Shown here one piece after another: positions 43,530 to 53,017 of a stretch of 64,000 bases of DNA. A program made the position numbers and the translations under genes. The notes under the pieces are model-generated. The model was not told the origin of the DNA and ran no database searches. It worked only from the letters and a program-made list of their open reading frames with translations. Every line of letters begins with the position of its first letter. Position 1 is the first letter of the stretch. This stretch comes from Dryocola sp036489025 (GTDB taxonomy: Bacteria > Pseudomonadota > Gammaproteobacteria > Enterobacterales > Enterobacteriaceae). Location of the stretch: assembly GCA_036489025.1 (NCBI GenBank), contig DASXGN010000028.1, positions 62,001 through 126,000 on the forward strand. Reading direction: 5' to 3'.

Positions 43530-43898
43530 ATGGATGTGCAAACAGGTAGCTTCGATCCCAATGAATTCGCCTGGCAGGGGTTGACCCTGACTCCCGATGC
43601 GGCCGCGCATATTCGCAGGCTGGCCGCCAGCCAGCCCGGTTTGCTCGGCGTGCGTCTGGGCATTAAACAAACCGGCTGCGCGGGCTTCGGCTACGTGCTG
43701 GATACCGTAAAAGAACCCAGCAAAGATGACCTGCTGTTTGAGACAGAGGGGGCGAAGCTGTGGGTACCCCTGTCGGCCATGCCGTTTATCGACGGCACTG
43801 AGGTCGACTATGTGCGCGAAGGATTAAACGAGATCTTCAAATTTAACAACCCGAAAGCGCAGCACGAATGTGGCTGCGGTGAAAGCTTTGGGGTTTAG
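43530..43898 (+). CDS. sufA: Fe-S cluster A-type carrier SufA
   Basis: This 122-residue carrier delivers iron-sulfur clusters to target proteins. The three conserved cysteines are in KQTGCAGFGYV (about residue 50) and CGCGESFGV at the C-terminus. It has the same length as E. coli SufA. First gene of sufABCDSE, preceded by AGAGG and a Fur-type box, so it should be induced by iron limitation. Confidence 0.97.
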   Translation: MDVQTGSFDPNEFAWQGLTLTPDAAAHIRRLAASQPGLLGVRLGIKQTGCAGFGYVLDTVKEPSKDDLLFETEGAKLWVPLSAMPFIDGTEVDYVREGLNEIFKFNNPKAQHECGCGESFGV

Positions 43899-43906
43899 GC
43901 GGGATT

Positions 43907-45391
43907 ATGTCACGTAATACTGAAACGTCTGAAGAAGTGCAAACCTGGGCGGGCGGCCATCGCTACAAAGAAGGCTTCTTCACCCAGCTCAACACTGACG
44001 AAATGGCTCACGGCATTAATGAAGAGGTCGTGCGGGCTATTTCTGCGCGTCGCAACGAACCGGAATGGATGCTTGAGTTTCGTCTTAGCGCCTACCGCGC
44101 GTGGCTTGATATGGAAGAGCCGCACTGGCTGAAGGCCAACTATGCATCGCTGAACTATCAGGATTACAGCTATTACTCTGCGCCTTCCTGCGGCAGCTGT
44201 GACGATAGCTGCGAATCCCAGCCGGGCGCCGTCCAGCAGCCGGGCAGCAATGCCTATCTGACGGGCGAGGTTGAAGAGGCCTTCAAACAGCTCGGCGTGC
44301 CGGTAAGGGAAGGCTCAGAGGTGGCGGTGGATGCCATCTTCGACTCGGTTTCGGTGGCTACAACCTATCGCGAGAAACTTGCCGAACAGGGAATAATCTT
44401 CTGCTCGTTTGGCGAGGCTATTCACGAATTTCCGGACCTTGTGAAGAAGTATCTCGGCACCGTTGTCCCGAGCAACGATAACTTCTTTGCCGCCCTGAAC
44501 GCCGCCGTGGCCTCCGACGGCACGTTTATTTACGTGCCGAAAGGCGTGCGCTGCCCGATGGAACTGTCCACCTATTTCCGCATCAACGCGGAGAAAACGG
44601 GGCAGTTCGAGCGCACCATTCTGGTGGCCGACGAAGGCAGCTATGTGAGCTACATCGAAGGCTGCTCGGCACCGGTTCGCGACAGCTACCAGCTTCACGC
44701 GGCGGTAGTGGAGGTCATCATCCACAAAGACGCCGAGGTGAAATATTCCACGGTGCAGAACTGGTTCCCCGGTGACGGTAATACCGGCGGCATTCTCAAC
44801 TTCGTGACCAAGCGCGCCCTGTGCGAAGGAGCGAACAGCAAGATGTCCTGGACCCAGTCCGAAACCGGCTCCGCCATAACCTGGAAATACCCGAGCGTGA
44901 TTCTGCGCGGCGACAATTCGATCGGCGAGTTTTTCTCCGTGGCGCTAACGGCGGGCCATCAGCAGGCTGATACCGGCACCAAGATGATCCACATCGGCAA
45001 GAACACCAAATCGACGATTATTTCCAAGGGGATTTCCGCCGGGCACAGCCAGAACAGCTACCGCGGCCTGGTGAAAATCATGCCGACGGCGACCAACGCC
45101 CGTAACTTTACCCAGTGCGACTCGATGCTGATTGGGCCGGACAGCGGGGCGCACACTTTCCCGTACGTGGAGTGCCGCAACAACACCGCCCAGCTTGAGC
45201 ACGAGGCCACCACCTCGCGGATTGGGGAAGATCAGCTGTTCTACTGCCTGCAGCGCGGGATTGCCCAGGACGATGCGATTTCAATGATCGTCAACGGCTT
45301 CTGTAAGGACGTGTTCTCTGAACTGCCGCTCGAGTTCGCGGTGGAAGCACAAAAATTATTAGCGATAAGCCTCGAACACAGCGTCGGTTAA
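43907..45391 (+). CDS. sufB: Fe-S cluster assembly scaffold SufB
   Basis: This 494-residue beta-helical protein (E. coli 495) is the scaffold on which clusters form in the SufBC2D complex. Conserved parts include PHWLKANYASLNYQDYSYYS, FIYVPKGVRCPMELSTYFRIN, CSAPVRDSYQLHAAVVE, QCDSMLIG and the C-terminal block YVECRNNTAQLEHEATTSRIGEDQLFY. It lies eight bases after sufA. Confidence 0.98.
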   Translation: MSRNTETSEEVQTWAGGHRYKEGFFTQLNTDEMAHGINEEVVRAISARRNEPEWMLEFRLSAYRAWLDMEEPHWLKANYASLNYQDYSYYSAPSCGSCDDSCESQPGAVQQPGSNAYLTGEVEEAFKQLGVPVREGSEVAVDAIFDSVSVATTYREKLAEQGIIFCSFGEAIHEFPDLVKKYLGTVVPSNDNFFAALNAAVASDGTFIYVPKGVRCPMELSTYFRINAEKTGQFERTILVADEGSYVSYIEGCSAPVRDSYQLHAAVVEVIIHKDAEVKYSTVQNWFPGDGNTGGILNFVTKRALCEGANSKMSWTQSETGSAITWKYPSVILRGDNSIGEFFSVALTAGHQQADTGTKMIHIGKNTKSTIISKGISAGHSQNSYRGLVKIMPTATNARNFTQCDSMLIGPDSGAHTFPYVECRNNTAQLEHEATTSRIGEDQLFYCLQRGIAQDDAISMIVNGFCKDVFSELPLEFAVEAQKLLAISLEHSVG

Positions 45392-45407
45392 GCACTAAGG
45401 GAAAATT

Positions 45408-46154
45408 ATGTTAAGTATTCAAAATTTACAGGTAAGCGTTGAGGACAAAGAAATCCTGCGCGGCCTGAGTCTGGAAGTCAAACCGGGCGAAGTTCACGCG
45501 ATTATGGGGCCGAACGGCTCCGGGAAAAGTACGCTTTCGGCTACGCTCGCCGGACGCGAAGATTATGAAGTCACCGGCGGGCAGGTGCATTTCAAAGGTA
45601 AGGATCTGCTGGAGCTTTCCCCTGAGGATCGCGCTGGGGAAGGGATTTTCATGGCCTTCCAGTATCCGGTTGAAATCCCCGGCGTCAGCAATCAATTCTT
45701 CCTGCAAACCGCGCTGAACGCGGTGCGTGAATACCGCGGCAAAGAGCTGCTCGATCGTTTTGACTTCCAGGATTTGATGGAAGAGAAGATCCAGCTGCTG
45801 AAAATGCCGGAAGATTTGCTGACTCGCTCGGTGAACGTAGGTTTCTCCGGCGGGGAAAAAAAGCGTAACGACATTCTGCAAATGGCGGTGCTTGAGCCGG
45901 AACTTTGCATTCTGGATGAGTCCGACTCCGGGCTGGACATAGACGCGCTGAAAATCGTGGCCGAAGGCGTTAACTCGCTGCGCGACGGCAACCGCTCTTT
46001 CATTATCGTGACGCACTATCAGCGCATTCTGGACTACATCAAGCCAGATTTTGTGCACGTGCTGTACCAAGGGCGCATCGTGAAATCAGGTGATTTCAGC
46101 CTGGTGAAACAGCTGGAGGAGCAGGGCTATGGCTGGCTTACCGAACAACAGTAG
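45408..46154 (+). CDS. sufC: Fe-S assembly ATPase SufC
   Basis: This 248-residue ABC-type ATPase changes the shape of SufB-SufD. Walker A is GPNGSGKST (about residues 34-42), the signature FSGGEKKRNDILQ and Walker B LCILDESDSGLD, with the histidine in VTHYQR. The 3' end overlaps sufD by 26 bases, as in relatives. Confidence 0.98.
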   Translation: MLSIQNLQVSVEDKEILRGLSLEVKPGEVHAIMGPNGSGKSTLSATLAGREDYEVTGGQVHFKGKDLLELSPEDRAGEGIFMAFQYPVEIPGVSNQFFLQTALNAVREYRGKELLDRFDFQDLMEEKIQLLKMPEDLLTRSVNVGFSGGEKKRNDILQMAVLEPELCILDESDSGLDIDALKIVAEGVNSLRDGNRSFIIVTHYQRILDYIKPDFVHVLYQGRIVKSGDFSLVKQLEEQGYGWLTEQQ

Positions 46155-47409
46155 CGGCAACGCTCTGCAACAGTGGCACCATCTGTTTGAAGCGCAGGGC
46201 GCAGGGCGTACCAAAGAGGCGCAGGAACATATGCAGCAGCTGTTGCGCCTTGGCCTGCCGACCCGCAAGCATGAAAACTGGAAGTATACGCCGCTGGAAG
46301 GATTGCTGAACCATCAGTTTGCCCTGCCGCCAGCAGAATCGCTGGCTCCTGTTCAGCGTGACGCGCTCGCCTTGTCCGTCGACGCGTGGCGCATGGTATT
46401 TGTCGACGGACGCTATAACGCCGAGCTAAGCGACAACCTTGCCGGCAGCGGCTTTGAAGTGACGGTGAACGACCAGCGTCAGTCGTTGCCCGCGGCGGTA
46501 CAGGGTGAAGTCTTTTTACATCTGACCGAAAGCCTGTCTGAAACCGTGACGCATATTCGCGTGGCGCGTAATCATTGCCCGGCCAAACCTCTGCTTCTGA
46601 TGCACATCAGCCGCGGCAGCGCCGGAGGCGAAATGAATACCGCCCACTACCGCCATCATCTCACGCTGGGTGAAGGTGCCAGTGCGACGGTGATTGAGCA
46701 TTACGTCAGCCTGGACGAGCAGCCGCATTTTACCGGCGCGCGTTTTACCGCTGAGGCGGCGGCTAACAGCCATCTGCACCATTACAAGCTGGCGTTCGAG
46801 AATGCCCAAAGCTACCACTTCGCGCATAACGATGTGGCGGTGGGCCAGGATGCAACGGTGGAAAGCAATAGCTTCCTGCTCGGAGCGGCAGTGCTGCGCC
46901 ACAACACCAGCACGCAGCTCAACGGTGAAAATACGACGCTGCGCATCAACAGTCTGGCGCTGCCGGTCAACAACGAAGTCTGCGATACCCGCACCTGGCT
47001 TGAGCACAATAAAGGCTATTGCAACAGCCGCCAGCTGCATAAAACCATCGTGCGGGACAAAGGTCGCGCCGTGTTTAACGGCATGATCAAAGTGGCCCAG
47101 CACGCGATTAAAACCGACGGGCAGATGACCAACAACAATCTGCTGCTGGGCCGTCTGGCGGAAGTCGACACCAAGCCGCAGCTGGAAATCTATGCCGATG
47201 ACGTGAAGTGCAGTCACGGCGCAACGATTGGCCGTATCGACGACGAGCAGATGTTCTATTTGCGCTCGCGCGGCATCAACGAGCAGGCAGCTCAGCAGAT
47301 GATTATCTACGCCTTTGCCGCGGAGCTGACGGAAAGCATTCGTGATGAAGCGCTGAAACAGCAGGTGCTGGCGAGGATTGGCCAGCGCTTTGCAGGGGGC
47401 GAAGCATGA
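46129..47409 (+). CDS. sufD: Fe-S cluster assembly protein SufD
   Basis: This 426-residue paralogue of SufB (E. coli 423) completes the SufBC2D scaffold and is needed for iron acquisition. Blocks include LPTRKHENWKYTPLEG, ALPVNNEVCDTRTWLEHNKGYCNSRQLHKTIV, NGMIKVAQHAIKTDGQMTNNNLL and ADDVKCSHGATIGRIDDEQMFYLRSRG. It starts within sufC and overlaps sufS by four bases. Confidence 0.97.
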   Translation: MAGLPNNSSGNALQQWHHLFEAQGAGRTKEAQEHMQQLLRLGLPTRKHENWKYTPLEGLLNHQFALPPAESLAPVQRDALALSVDAWRMVFVDGRYNAELSDNLAGSGFEVTVNDQRQSLPAAVQGEVFLHLTESLSETVTHIRVARNHCPAKPLLLMHISRGSAGGEMNTAHYRHHLTLGEGASATVIEHYVSLDEQPHFTGARFTAEAAANSHLHHYKLAFENAQSYHFAHNDVAVGQDATVESNSFLLGAAVLRHNTSTQLNGENTTLRINSLALPVNNEVCDTRTWLEHNKGYCNSRQLHKTIVRDKGRAVFNGMIKVAQHAIKTDGQMTNNNLLLGRLAEVDTKPQLEIYADDVKCSHGATIGRIDDEQMFYLRSRGINEQAAQQMIIYAFAAELTESIRDEALKQQVLARIGQRFAGGEA

Positions 47410-48626
47410 GTTTTTCTATCGAACAGGTGCGGGCGGATTTTCCGATTCTGGCCCGGGAAGTAAACGGCCAGCCGCTGGTTTATCTCGACAGCGCCGCTAG
47501 CGCGCAAAAACCGCAGGCGGTGATCGATGCCGAGCTGGACTTCTACCGCCACGGCTATGCGGCGGTGCATCGCGGAATTCACACGCTGAGCGCCGAGGCG
47601 ACCCAGCAGATGGAAAACGTTCGCAATCAGGTCTCACGTTTTATTAATGCGAGCTCGCCCGAAGAGATCGTTTTCGTGCGGGGCACAACCGAAGGGATAA
47701 ACCTCGTCGCCAACAGCTGGGGACGCGCCAATATTCAGGCGGGGGATAATATTATTATCTCCGCGATGGAGCATCACGCGAATATCGTTCCCTGGCAGAT
47801 CCTCTGTGAGCACACCGGGGCCAGCCTGCGCGTTATCCCGCTGAATGAAGACGGCACGCTGCAGCTCGACGTTTATCCGACGCTGATTGATGAGCGGACA
47901 AAGCTGCTGGCGATTACCCAGGTTTCCAACGTGCTGGGCACGGAAAACCCGGTGCAGGAAATGATTGCCACGGCGCATCAGGCCGGCGTGAAAGTGCTGG
48001 TGGATGGCGCGCAGGCCATCATGCACCATGCCGTCGACGTGCAGGCGCTGGACTGCGACTTCTATCTTTTCTCGGGCCACAAGATTTATGGGCCGACGGG
48101 TATCGGCGTGCTTTACGCGCGGGAAGACATTCTCCAGGGTATGCCGCCGTGGGAAGGCGGTGGCTCGATGATAGCGACCGTCAGCCTCAGCGAAGGCACA
48201 ACCTACGCGGCGGCACCCTGGCGTTTTGAAGCGGGCACGCCGAATACCGCTGGCATTATCGGTCTGGGAGCCGCTCTGCGCTACGTTGAGAGCCTCACGC
48301 TTGCCGAGGTTAGCGAGTATGAGCATTCCCTGATGCGCTACGCTCAGCAGGCTTTACAGGCGGTGCCTGACCTGATGATTTACGGCCCGGAGCATCGGCT
48401 GGGCGTTATCGCTTTTAATCTTGGCAAACATCACGCCTACGACGTCGGCAGCTTCCTTGATAACTACGGCATTGCCGTGCGCACGGGCCACCACTGTGCG
48501 ATGCCGCTGATGGCGTTCTACAAGGTGCCTGCCATGTGCCGCGCCTCGTTTGCCATGTACAACACTGAAGAAGAGGTGGATCGCCTGGTGGCGGGCCTAC
48601 AGCGCATCCATCGCCTTTTAGGATAA
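47406..48626 (+). CDS. sufS: Cysteine desulfurase SufS
   Basis: This 406-residue class-V aminotransferase-like PLP enzyme draws sulfur from cysteine. The PLP lysine is in FSGHKIYGPTGIGVLY (about residue 226). The persulfide cysteine is in VRTGHHCAMPLM (about residue 364). Length matches E. coli. It passes sulfur to SufE, encoded 13 bases on. Confidence 0.98.
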   Translation: MSFSIEQVRADFPILAREVNGQPLVYLDSAASAQKPQAVIDAELDFYRHGYAAVHRGIHTLSAEATQQMENVRNQVSRFINASSPEEIVFVRGTTEGINLVANSWGRANIQAGDNIIISAMEHHANIVPWQILCEHTGASLRVIPLNEDGTLQLDVYPTLIDERTKLLAITQVSNVLGTENPVQEMIATAHQAGVKVLVDGAQAIMHHAVDVQALDCDFYLFSGHKIYGPTGIGVLYAREDILQGMPPWEGGGSMIATVSLSEGTTYAAAPWRFEAGTPNTAGIIGLGAALRYVESLTLAEVSEYEHSLMRYAQQALQAVPDLMIYGPEHRLGVIAFNLGKHHAYDVGSFLDNYGIAVRTGHHCAMPLMAFYKVPAMCRASFAMYNTEEEVDRLVAGLQRIHRLLG

Positions 48627-48639
48627 CAGGGAGAAAGTT

Positions 48640-49056
48640 ATGGCCTCGCTGCCGGACAAAGAAAAGCTGCTGAAGAACTTTAGCCGCTGCGCGAATTGGG
48701 AAGAGAAGTATCTCTACATTATTGAACTGGGCGGGCGTCTACCCAAGCTTGCTCAGGCTGAGCATCGGCCTGCAAATGTCATTCAGGGCTGCCAGAGTCA
48801 GGTGTGGATCGTCATGCGCCAGCAGCCTGACGGCGTGATAGCGCTGGAGGGCGATAGCGACGCCGCGATTGTAAAAGGGCTTATCGCCATCGTCTTTATT
48901 CTCTACCAGCAGATGACCGCCCAGGATATTGTCGCCTTCGACGTGCGGCCCTGGTTCGAGAAACTTGCGCTGGCCCAGCACCTTACTCCTTCACGTTCCC
49001 AGGGACTTGAAGCGATGATTCGTTCAATCCGCACCAAAGCTGCCAATCTTAGCTAA
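48640..49056 (+). CDS. sufE: Sulfur acceptor protein SufE
   Basis: This 138-residue protein takes persulfide sulfur from SufS on Cys51 (in NVIQGCQSQVW) and carries it to SufB. Same length as E. coli SufE. CAGGGAGAAAG gives the ribosome site. Last gene of the suf operon; ldtE follows on the same strand after about 97 bases. Confidence 0.97.
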   Translation: MASLPDKEKLLKNFSRCANWEEKYLYIIELGGRLPKLAQAEHRPANVIQGCQSQVWIVMRQQPDGVIALEGDSDAAIVKGLIAIVFILYQQMTAQDIVAFDVRPWFEKLALAQHLTPSRSQGLEAMIRSIRTKAANLS

Positions 49057-49153
49057 ACTTAAACCTGTCTATGCTCCTGTTTACGAGGTGGTTTTCCACC
49101 TCGTCTGTCTTTCGACTTTCTGGCGTCCTGCCAGCGACTACAGGAAAAAAACT

Positions 49154-50158
49154 ATGAAACTCGCGTCTTTCATTTCACTGTCTCTTCTTGGCGTCTCCGT
49201 CGCCGCACCCGCTGCTTTTGCGCTGGATTATCCTTTACCGCCGCAGGGCAGCCGACTCATTGGTCAGAATCAAACTTATACCGTGCAGGAGGGCGATCGT
49301 AATTTACAGGCGATAGCGAGGAAGTTTGATACCGGCGCTATGCTCATCCTTGAAGCGAATAACACCATCGCACCCGTTCCACGCGCCGGAACCTTGATTA
49401 CCATCCCTACGCAGCTACTGCTGCCGGATGTGCCGCGAGAGGGCATCGTGATTAACCTGGCGGAGCTGCGGCTGTATTATTTCCCGCCGGGGGAGAATAT
49501 TGTGCAGGTCTACCCCATCGGCATTGGCCTTCAGGGGCTGGAAACGCCGGTGATGACGACCAGAATCGGCCAGAAAATACCGAACCCAACCTGGACGCCA
49601 ACGGCGGGCATCAGACAGCGCTCTCTTGAACGCGGACTTAAACTGCCGCCGGTAGTCCCTGCCGGGCCTAATAACCCGCTGGGGCGCTTTGCCATGCGCC
49701 TGGCTTACGGCAACGGTGAATATCTCATTCACGGTACCAGCGCGCCGGACAGCGTGGGCTTACGGGTCAGCTCCGGCTGTATCCGCATGAATGCTCCGGA
49801 TATTAAAGCTTTATTTAGCGCTACCCGAACGGGCACAACGGTCAGGGTAATTAACGACCCGGTAAAATATTCAGCTGAGCCAAACGGTATTCGTTATATC
49901 GAAGTGCATCGTCCGCTTTCTCAGGCGGAAGAACAAAACACGCAAACCATGCCTTATGTTTTACCAGCGGGCTTTAGCGAGTTTCGGAACGGGAAGGATG
50001 TAGAAAAGACCGTGCTGGATAAAGCTCTTTATCGCCGGGCGGGTTATCCGGTAGAGGTCAGTGCGGGAAAGATACCCACCACGACGGTAGCCGCACCATC
50101 GGTGCAGTCTGCGCAGAACCAGGATGCTTTAACGGGGGATAGCCGGATAACGCAGTAA
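49154..50158 (+). CDS. ldtE: L,D-transpeptidase LdtE (YnhG)
   Basis: This 334-residue periplasmic enzyme makes 3-3 peptidoglycan cross-links. The start is the ATG giving MKLASFISLSLLG; it matches E. coli length, and an upstream frame is not conserved. The signal peptide ends near residue 23 (AAFA before LDYPLP). A LysM-like segment YTVQEGDRNLQAIARKF follows. The YkuD catalytic domain has HGTSAPDSVGLRVSSGCIRM with the active cysteine near residue 211. A C-terminal tail is rich in Ala, Thr and Gln. Confidence 0.95.
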   Translation: MKLASFISLSLLGVSVAAPAAFALDYPLPPQGSRLIGQNQTYTVQEGDRNLQAIARKFDTGAMLILEANNTIAPVPRAGTLITIPTQLLLPDVPREGIVINLAELRLYYFPPGENIVQVYPIGIGLQGLETPVMTTRIGQKIPNPTWTPTAGIRQRSLERGLKLPPVVPAGPNNPLGRFAMRLAYGNGEYLIHGTSAPDSVGLRVSSGCIRMNAPDIKALFSATRTGTTVRVINDPVKYSAEPNGIRYIEVHRPLSQAEEQNTQTMPYVLPAGFSEFRNGKDVEKTVLDKALYRRAGYPVEVSAGKIPTTTVAAPSVQSAQNQDALTGDSRITQ

Positions 50159-50181
50159 AAATGAATAAATAAAAGGCAAAA

Positions 50182-50208
50182 AAAATGGCGCACAATGTGC
50201 GCCATTTT
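50182..50208 (-). terminator. Intrinsic terminator of lpp
   Basis: AAAATGGCGCACA / TGTGCGCCATTTT stem, flanked by a further A-run on the plus strand, which gives a T-run for the minus-strand lpp transcript. Placed between convergent ldtE and lpp, it may serve both. Confidence 0.92.
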
Positions 50209-50221
50209 ATTCCAAGAACTC

Positions 50222-50458
50222 TTACTTACGGTAAGAGTGAGCTTGGTTGTCCAGACGCTGGTTAGCGCGAGCTGCGTCATCTTTAGCAGCCTGAACGTCA
50301 GAACGCATTGCGTTCACGTCGTTGCTCAGCTGATCAACTTTAGCGTTCAGAGTCTGAACGTCAGAAGACAGTTGATCGATTTTAGCGTTAGAAGAACAAC
50401 CTGCCAGCATAGTAGAAGCCAGGATTACCGCGCCCAGTACCAGTTTAGTACGATTCAT
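50222..50458 (-). CDS. lpp: Major outer-membrane (Braun) lipoprotein Lpp
   Basis: This 78-residue lipoprotein tethers the outer membrane to peptidoglycan. The signal ends in the lipobox MLAGC (Cys21, lipid-modified). The mature 58-residue part is a heptad-repeat coiled coil (SSNAKIDQLSSDVQTLNAK and on). The C-terminal lysine, in HSYRK, is the residue linked to peptidoglycan by L,D-transpeptidases, a relevant neighbour being ldtE. GAGGGTATT provides the ribosome site. Confidence 0.98.
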   Translation of the reverse strand: MNRTKLVLGAVILASTMLAGCSSNAKIDQLSSDVQTLNAKVDQLSNDVNAMRSDVQAAKDDAARANQRLDNQAHSYRK

Positions 50459-50763
50459 TATTAATACCCTCTAGATTGAGTTAATCTCCATGTAGCGCTA
50501 CAAGTATTACACAAAGTTTTTTGAGTTGAGAATAAATTTTTGATGGGAATGCACTTAAATTTGATCGTTCGCTCAAAGAAACACCGAACCGGCGAAGAAA
50601 GTAAAAAAAAACTGAGAAAACAGGGCGCTTTCATCGGATTTCTCTTAATAAAATTGTATTTAAATAGCTTAGGCCGATTTGCTTTTTTATTAATACGGTC
50701 TATTGAAGGAATAAAAAAAGCGCCCGCAGGCGCTTTTTAACAAAATATTCGTTCGCAGAGGAA
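50459..50763. promoter_or_regulatory. lpp promoter and pykF downstream region
   Basis: On the minus strand TAATAC (50504-50509) is the lpp -10 box, with the leader TGTAGCGCTACATGGAG as in E. coli. Upstream is very A/T-rich, as expected for a strong promoter. The right end holds the pykF terminator. A 66-residue open frame on the plus strand spans promoter and terminator and is not called. Confidence 0.8.
50715..50738 (-). terminator. Intrinsic terminator of pykF
   Basis: AAAAAGCGCC / GGCGCTTTTT with a four-base loop, about 25 bases past the pykF stop. Confidence 0.92.
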
Positions 50764-52176
50764 TTACAGAACGTGAACGGAAGCGGTGTTGGTGGTGCCG
50801 CTTGGTACCAGCGCGCCGGAAACCATCACCACGATGTCCCCTTTACGCGCCAGACCGCTTTCCAGAGCCACTTCTTTACCCAGACGATAGAAATCATCGG
50901 TAGAAGCAATTTCTTTCACCAGCTGAGCAACCACGCCTTTGCTCAGCACGAGCTGGCGAGCGGTCACTTCATTGGTGGTCAGCGCCAGAATAGTCGCGTT
51001 CGGGAAGTATTTACGTACGGCTTTAGCCGATTTACCGCCCTGGGTTGCTACCACGATCAGCGGAGCTTCCAGTTTTTCTGCCGTTTCAACCGCGCCGCGG
51101 CAAACCGCTTCGGTGATACGCAGTTTGCGGCTGTCGTTGTTATTGTCCAGGCGGCTGGTCATCACGCGGTCGGTACGTTCGCAGATGGTTGCCATGATGG
51201 TCACCGCTTCCAGCGGGTATTTACCCTTCGCGGATTCACCGGACAGCATAACCGCATCGGTACCGTCCAGGATGGCGTTAGCAACGTCACCGGCTTCAGC
51301 ACGGGTAGGGCGCGGGTTTTTGATCATTGAGTCGAGCATCTGAGTTGCCGTGATAACAACTTTACGAGCGCGAACGCATTTTTCGATCATCATCTTCTGC
51401 GCGAAGATAACTTCTTCTACCGGGATTTCAACGCCCAGGTCACCACGAGCAACCATGATGCCGTCAGAAGCTTCGAGGATTTCATCGAAGTTGTTCAGGC
51501 CTTCCTGGTTTTCAATTTTGGAGATGATCTGGATCTTCTCGCCGCCGTGGGCTTTCAGGTGCTCACGGATTTCAACCACGTCGGAACGCTTACGGATGAA
51601 GGAGGCAGCAACGAAGTCAACGCCTTGCTCGCAGCCAAAGATCAGATCCTGTTTGTCTTTCTCAGCAAGCGCTGGCAGCGCGATGGAAACGCCCGGCAGG
51701 TTAACGCCTTTATTTTCGCCAAGGTCGCCGTTGTTCAGCACTTTACAAACAACGTTTTTGCCTTCGATGGCGGTGACTTCCATACCGATCAGGCCATCAT
51801 CAACCAGAACGGTGTTGCCCACGCTCAGATCGCTGGTGAAGCCTTCATAGGTCACAGCGACGATGTCGTTGTTGCCCACGACGGTTTTGTCGGTGGTGAA
51901 AGTGAAGGTCTGGCCCGCTTTCAGAGAAACGTCATTGCCGCCTTCCAGTTTGATGGTGCGGATTTCTGGACCTTTGGTGTCCAGCAGGATAGCTGCTTTC
52001 TTACCGGATTTGCTCATCACGTTGCGCAGATTCTTGATGCGCTGACCGTGTTCTGCATAATCGCCGTGGGAGAAGTTCAAACGCATCACGTTCATGCCCG
52101 CGTCGAGCATTTTGGTCAGCATCTCTTCGGATTCGGTTTTCGGACCGATGGTGCAAACAATTTTAGTCTTTTTCAT
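50764..52176 (-). CDS. pykF: Pyruvate kinase I
   Basis: This 470-residue glycolytic enzyme makes pyruvate and ATP from phosphoenolpyruvate and is activated by fructose-1,6-bisphosphate. The start is the ATG giving MKKTKIVCTIGPKTES, matching E. coli length; an upstream in-frame extension is rejected. Conserved parts are MRLNFSHGDY, DTKGPEIRT, the catalytic IISKIENQEGLNNFDEI, MVARGDLGVEIP and TATQMLDSMIKNPRPTRAE. It is controlled by a Cra-type site upstream. Confidence 0.98.
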   Translation of the reverse strand: MKKTKIVCTIGPKTESEEMLTKMLDAGMNVMRLNFSHGDYAEHGQRIKNLRNVMSKSGKKAAILLDTKGPEIRTIKLEGGNDVSLKAGQTFTFTTDKTVVGNNDIVAVTYEGFTSDLSVGNTVLVDDGLIGMEVTAIEGKNVVCKVLNNGDLGENKGVNLPGVSIALPALAEKDKQDLIFGCEQGVDFVAASFIRKRSDVVEIREHLKAHGGEKIQIISKIENQEGLNNFDEILEASDGIMVARGDLGVEIPVEEVIFAQKMMIEKCVRARKVVITATQMLDSMIKNPRPTRAEAGDVANAILDGTDAVMLSGESAKGKYPLEAVTIMATICERTDRVMTSRLDNNNDSRKLRITEAVCRGAVETAEKLEAPLIVVATQGGKSAKAVRKYFPNATILALTTNEVTARQLVLSKGVVAQLVKEIASTDDFYRLGKEVALESGLARKGDIVVMVSGALVPSGTTNTASVHVL

Positions 52177-52382
52177 GACAGTCTTATCTGTAAGTTGAGA
52201 AGGATTGTTAAAGCCAGGTTCCGGTGAACGCGTTCGCCGGAGCGGAAATTCTTGCTGGTATTGTTGAAACGACACCTGGTAAGGATAGGTGACAGAAATA
52301 AAGCGTGCAGAGGAAAGTATGCTTGCGGTTCAGCCTGCCGGAGAGAGGAGCAATTTTGTCTATTATAAAGGCAGTCCAATGC

Positions 52383-52418
52383 GCTGAAACCATTCAAGTT
52401 AGAAACGCGCGTATTATA
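52383..52418 (-). promoter_or_regulatory. pykF promoter with Cra (FruR) site
   Basis: GCTGAAACCATTCAAG at 52383-52398 fits the Cra operator and equals the E. coli pykF site as I recall it. ATTATA at 52413-52418 is the minus-strand -10 box TATAAT. Cra would repress pykF when glycolytic flux is low. Confidence 0.78.
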
Positions 52419-52439
52419 GGGGGAAGTGAGCGGGAAAGG

Positions 52440-53017
52440 AATTAAAAACGATGTTTCAGGCGAGGTTCGTACACTTTTGCCGCACCATGTTATTCAACTG
52501 TAACTCAGGTATTACGACTGTTGATGAGAATAGAACGGCACACGCTAAGAAGATAAAAATCTAAGCCAAAACACAGTTCCAGGCTAGCGACTGCAAAGCG
52601 ATTTGGCTGACCCGGTGCTTCTTCGTCTGGCCGCCGCCCGGCAAGTAACCCGAAACTGCCCGTGAACACGACCTAAACAAATTCCGAATCATCCAGAAAA
52701 TCTCCTAAGAATTATCCCGCTGTATTTTTCTTATGATAATGGTTCCTTACGGGCTGTTATTTAAATTACTCACGGCGGTTCATCTATCTTTCTAAGAAAG
52801 ATCTTATCAAAAGCGCTCAAAATGAAAGCAGGATAGAATCCTTATTCAGCAGGGTTTATTGCTTTAAATTACGGGTTGTCGTTATTCTAACGCCGATTCA
52901 ACTGAGTCTTTAATGTCTATGGTTGAGTTTCAATATGTATGCTTGTTCATCAGTCTTGTTTATTAATTTTATAAGCAGGGAGCAGGTATGCTCATAATTT
53001 AAAATAAGGAGATTACC
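52440..53017 (+). promoter_or_regulatory. A/T-rich leader upstream of the peptide cluster
   Basis: About 580 bases without a gene between pykF control DNA and the peptide gene. From 52690 onward it is A/T-rich, unlike the flanking genes. A perfect inverted repeat ATCTTTCT / AGAAAGAT around one base lies at 52786-52802 and may be an operator. TTGTTC about 18 bases before TTTTAT near 52943-52972 is a possible promoter. H-NS silencing is plausible but inferred. Confidence 0.5.

Noticed and set aside
50540..50740. 66-residue frame upstream of lpp
   Set aside because: Covers the lpp promoter and the pykF terminator hairpin; the lysine-rich translation comes from A-runs.
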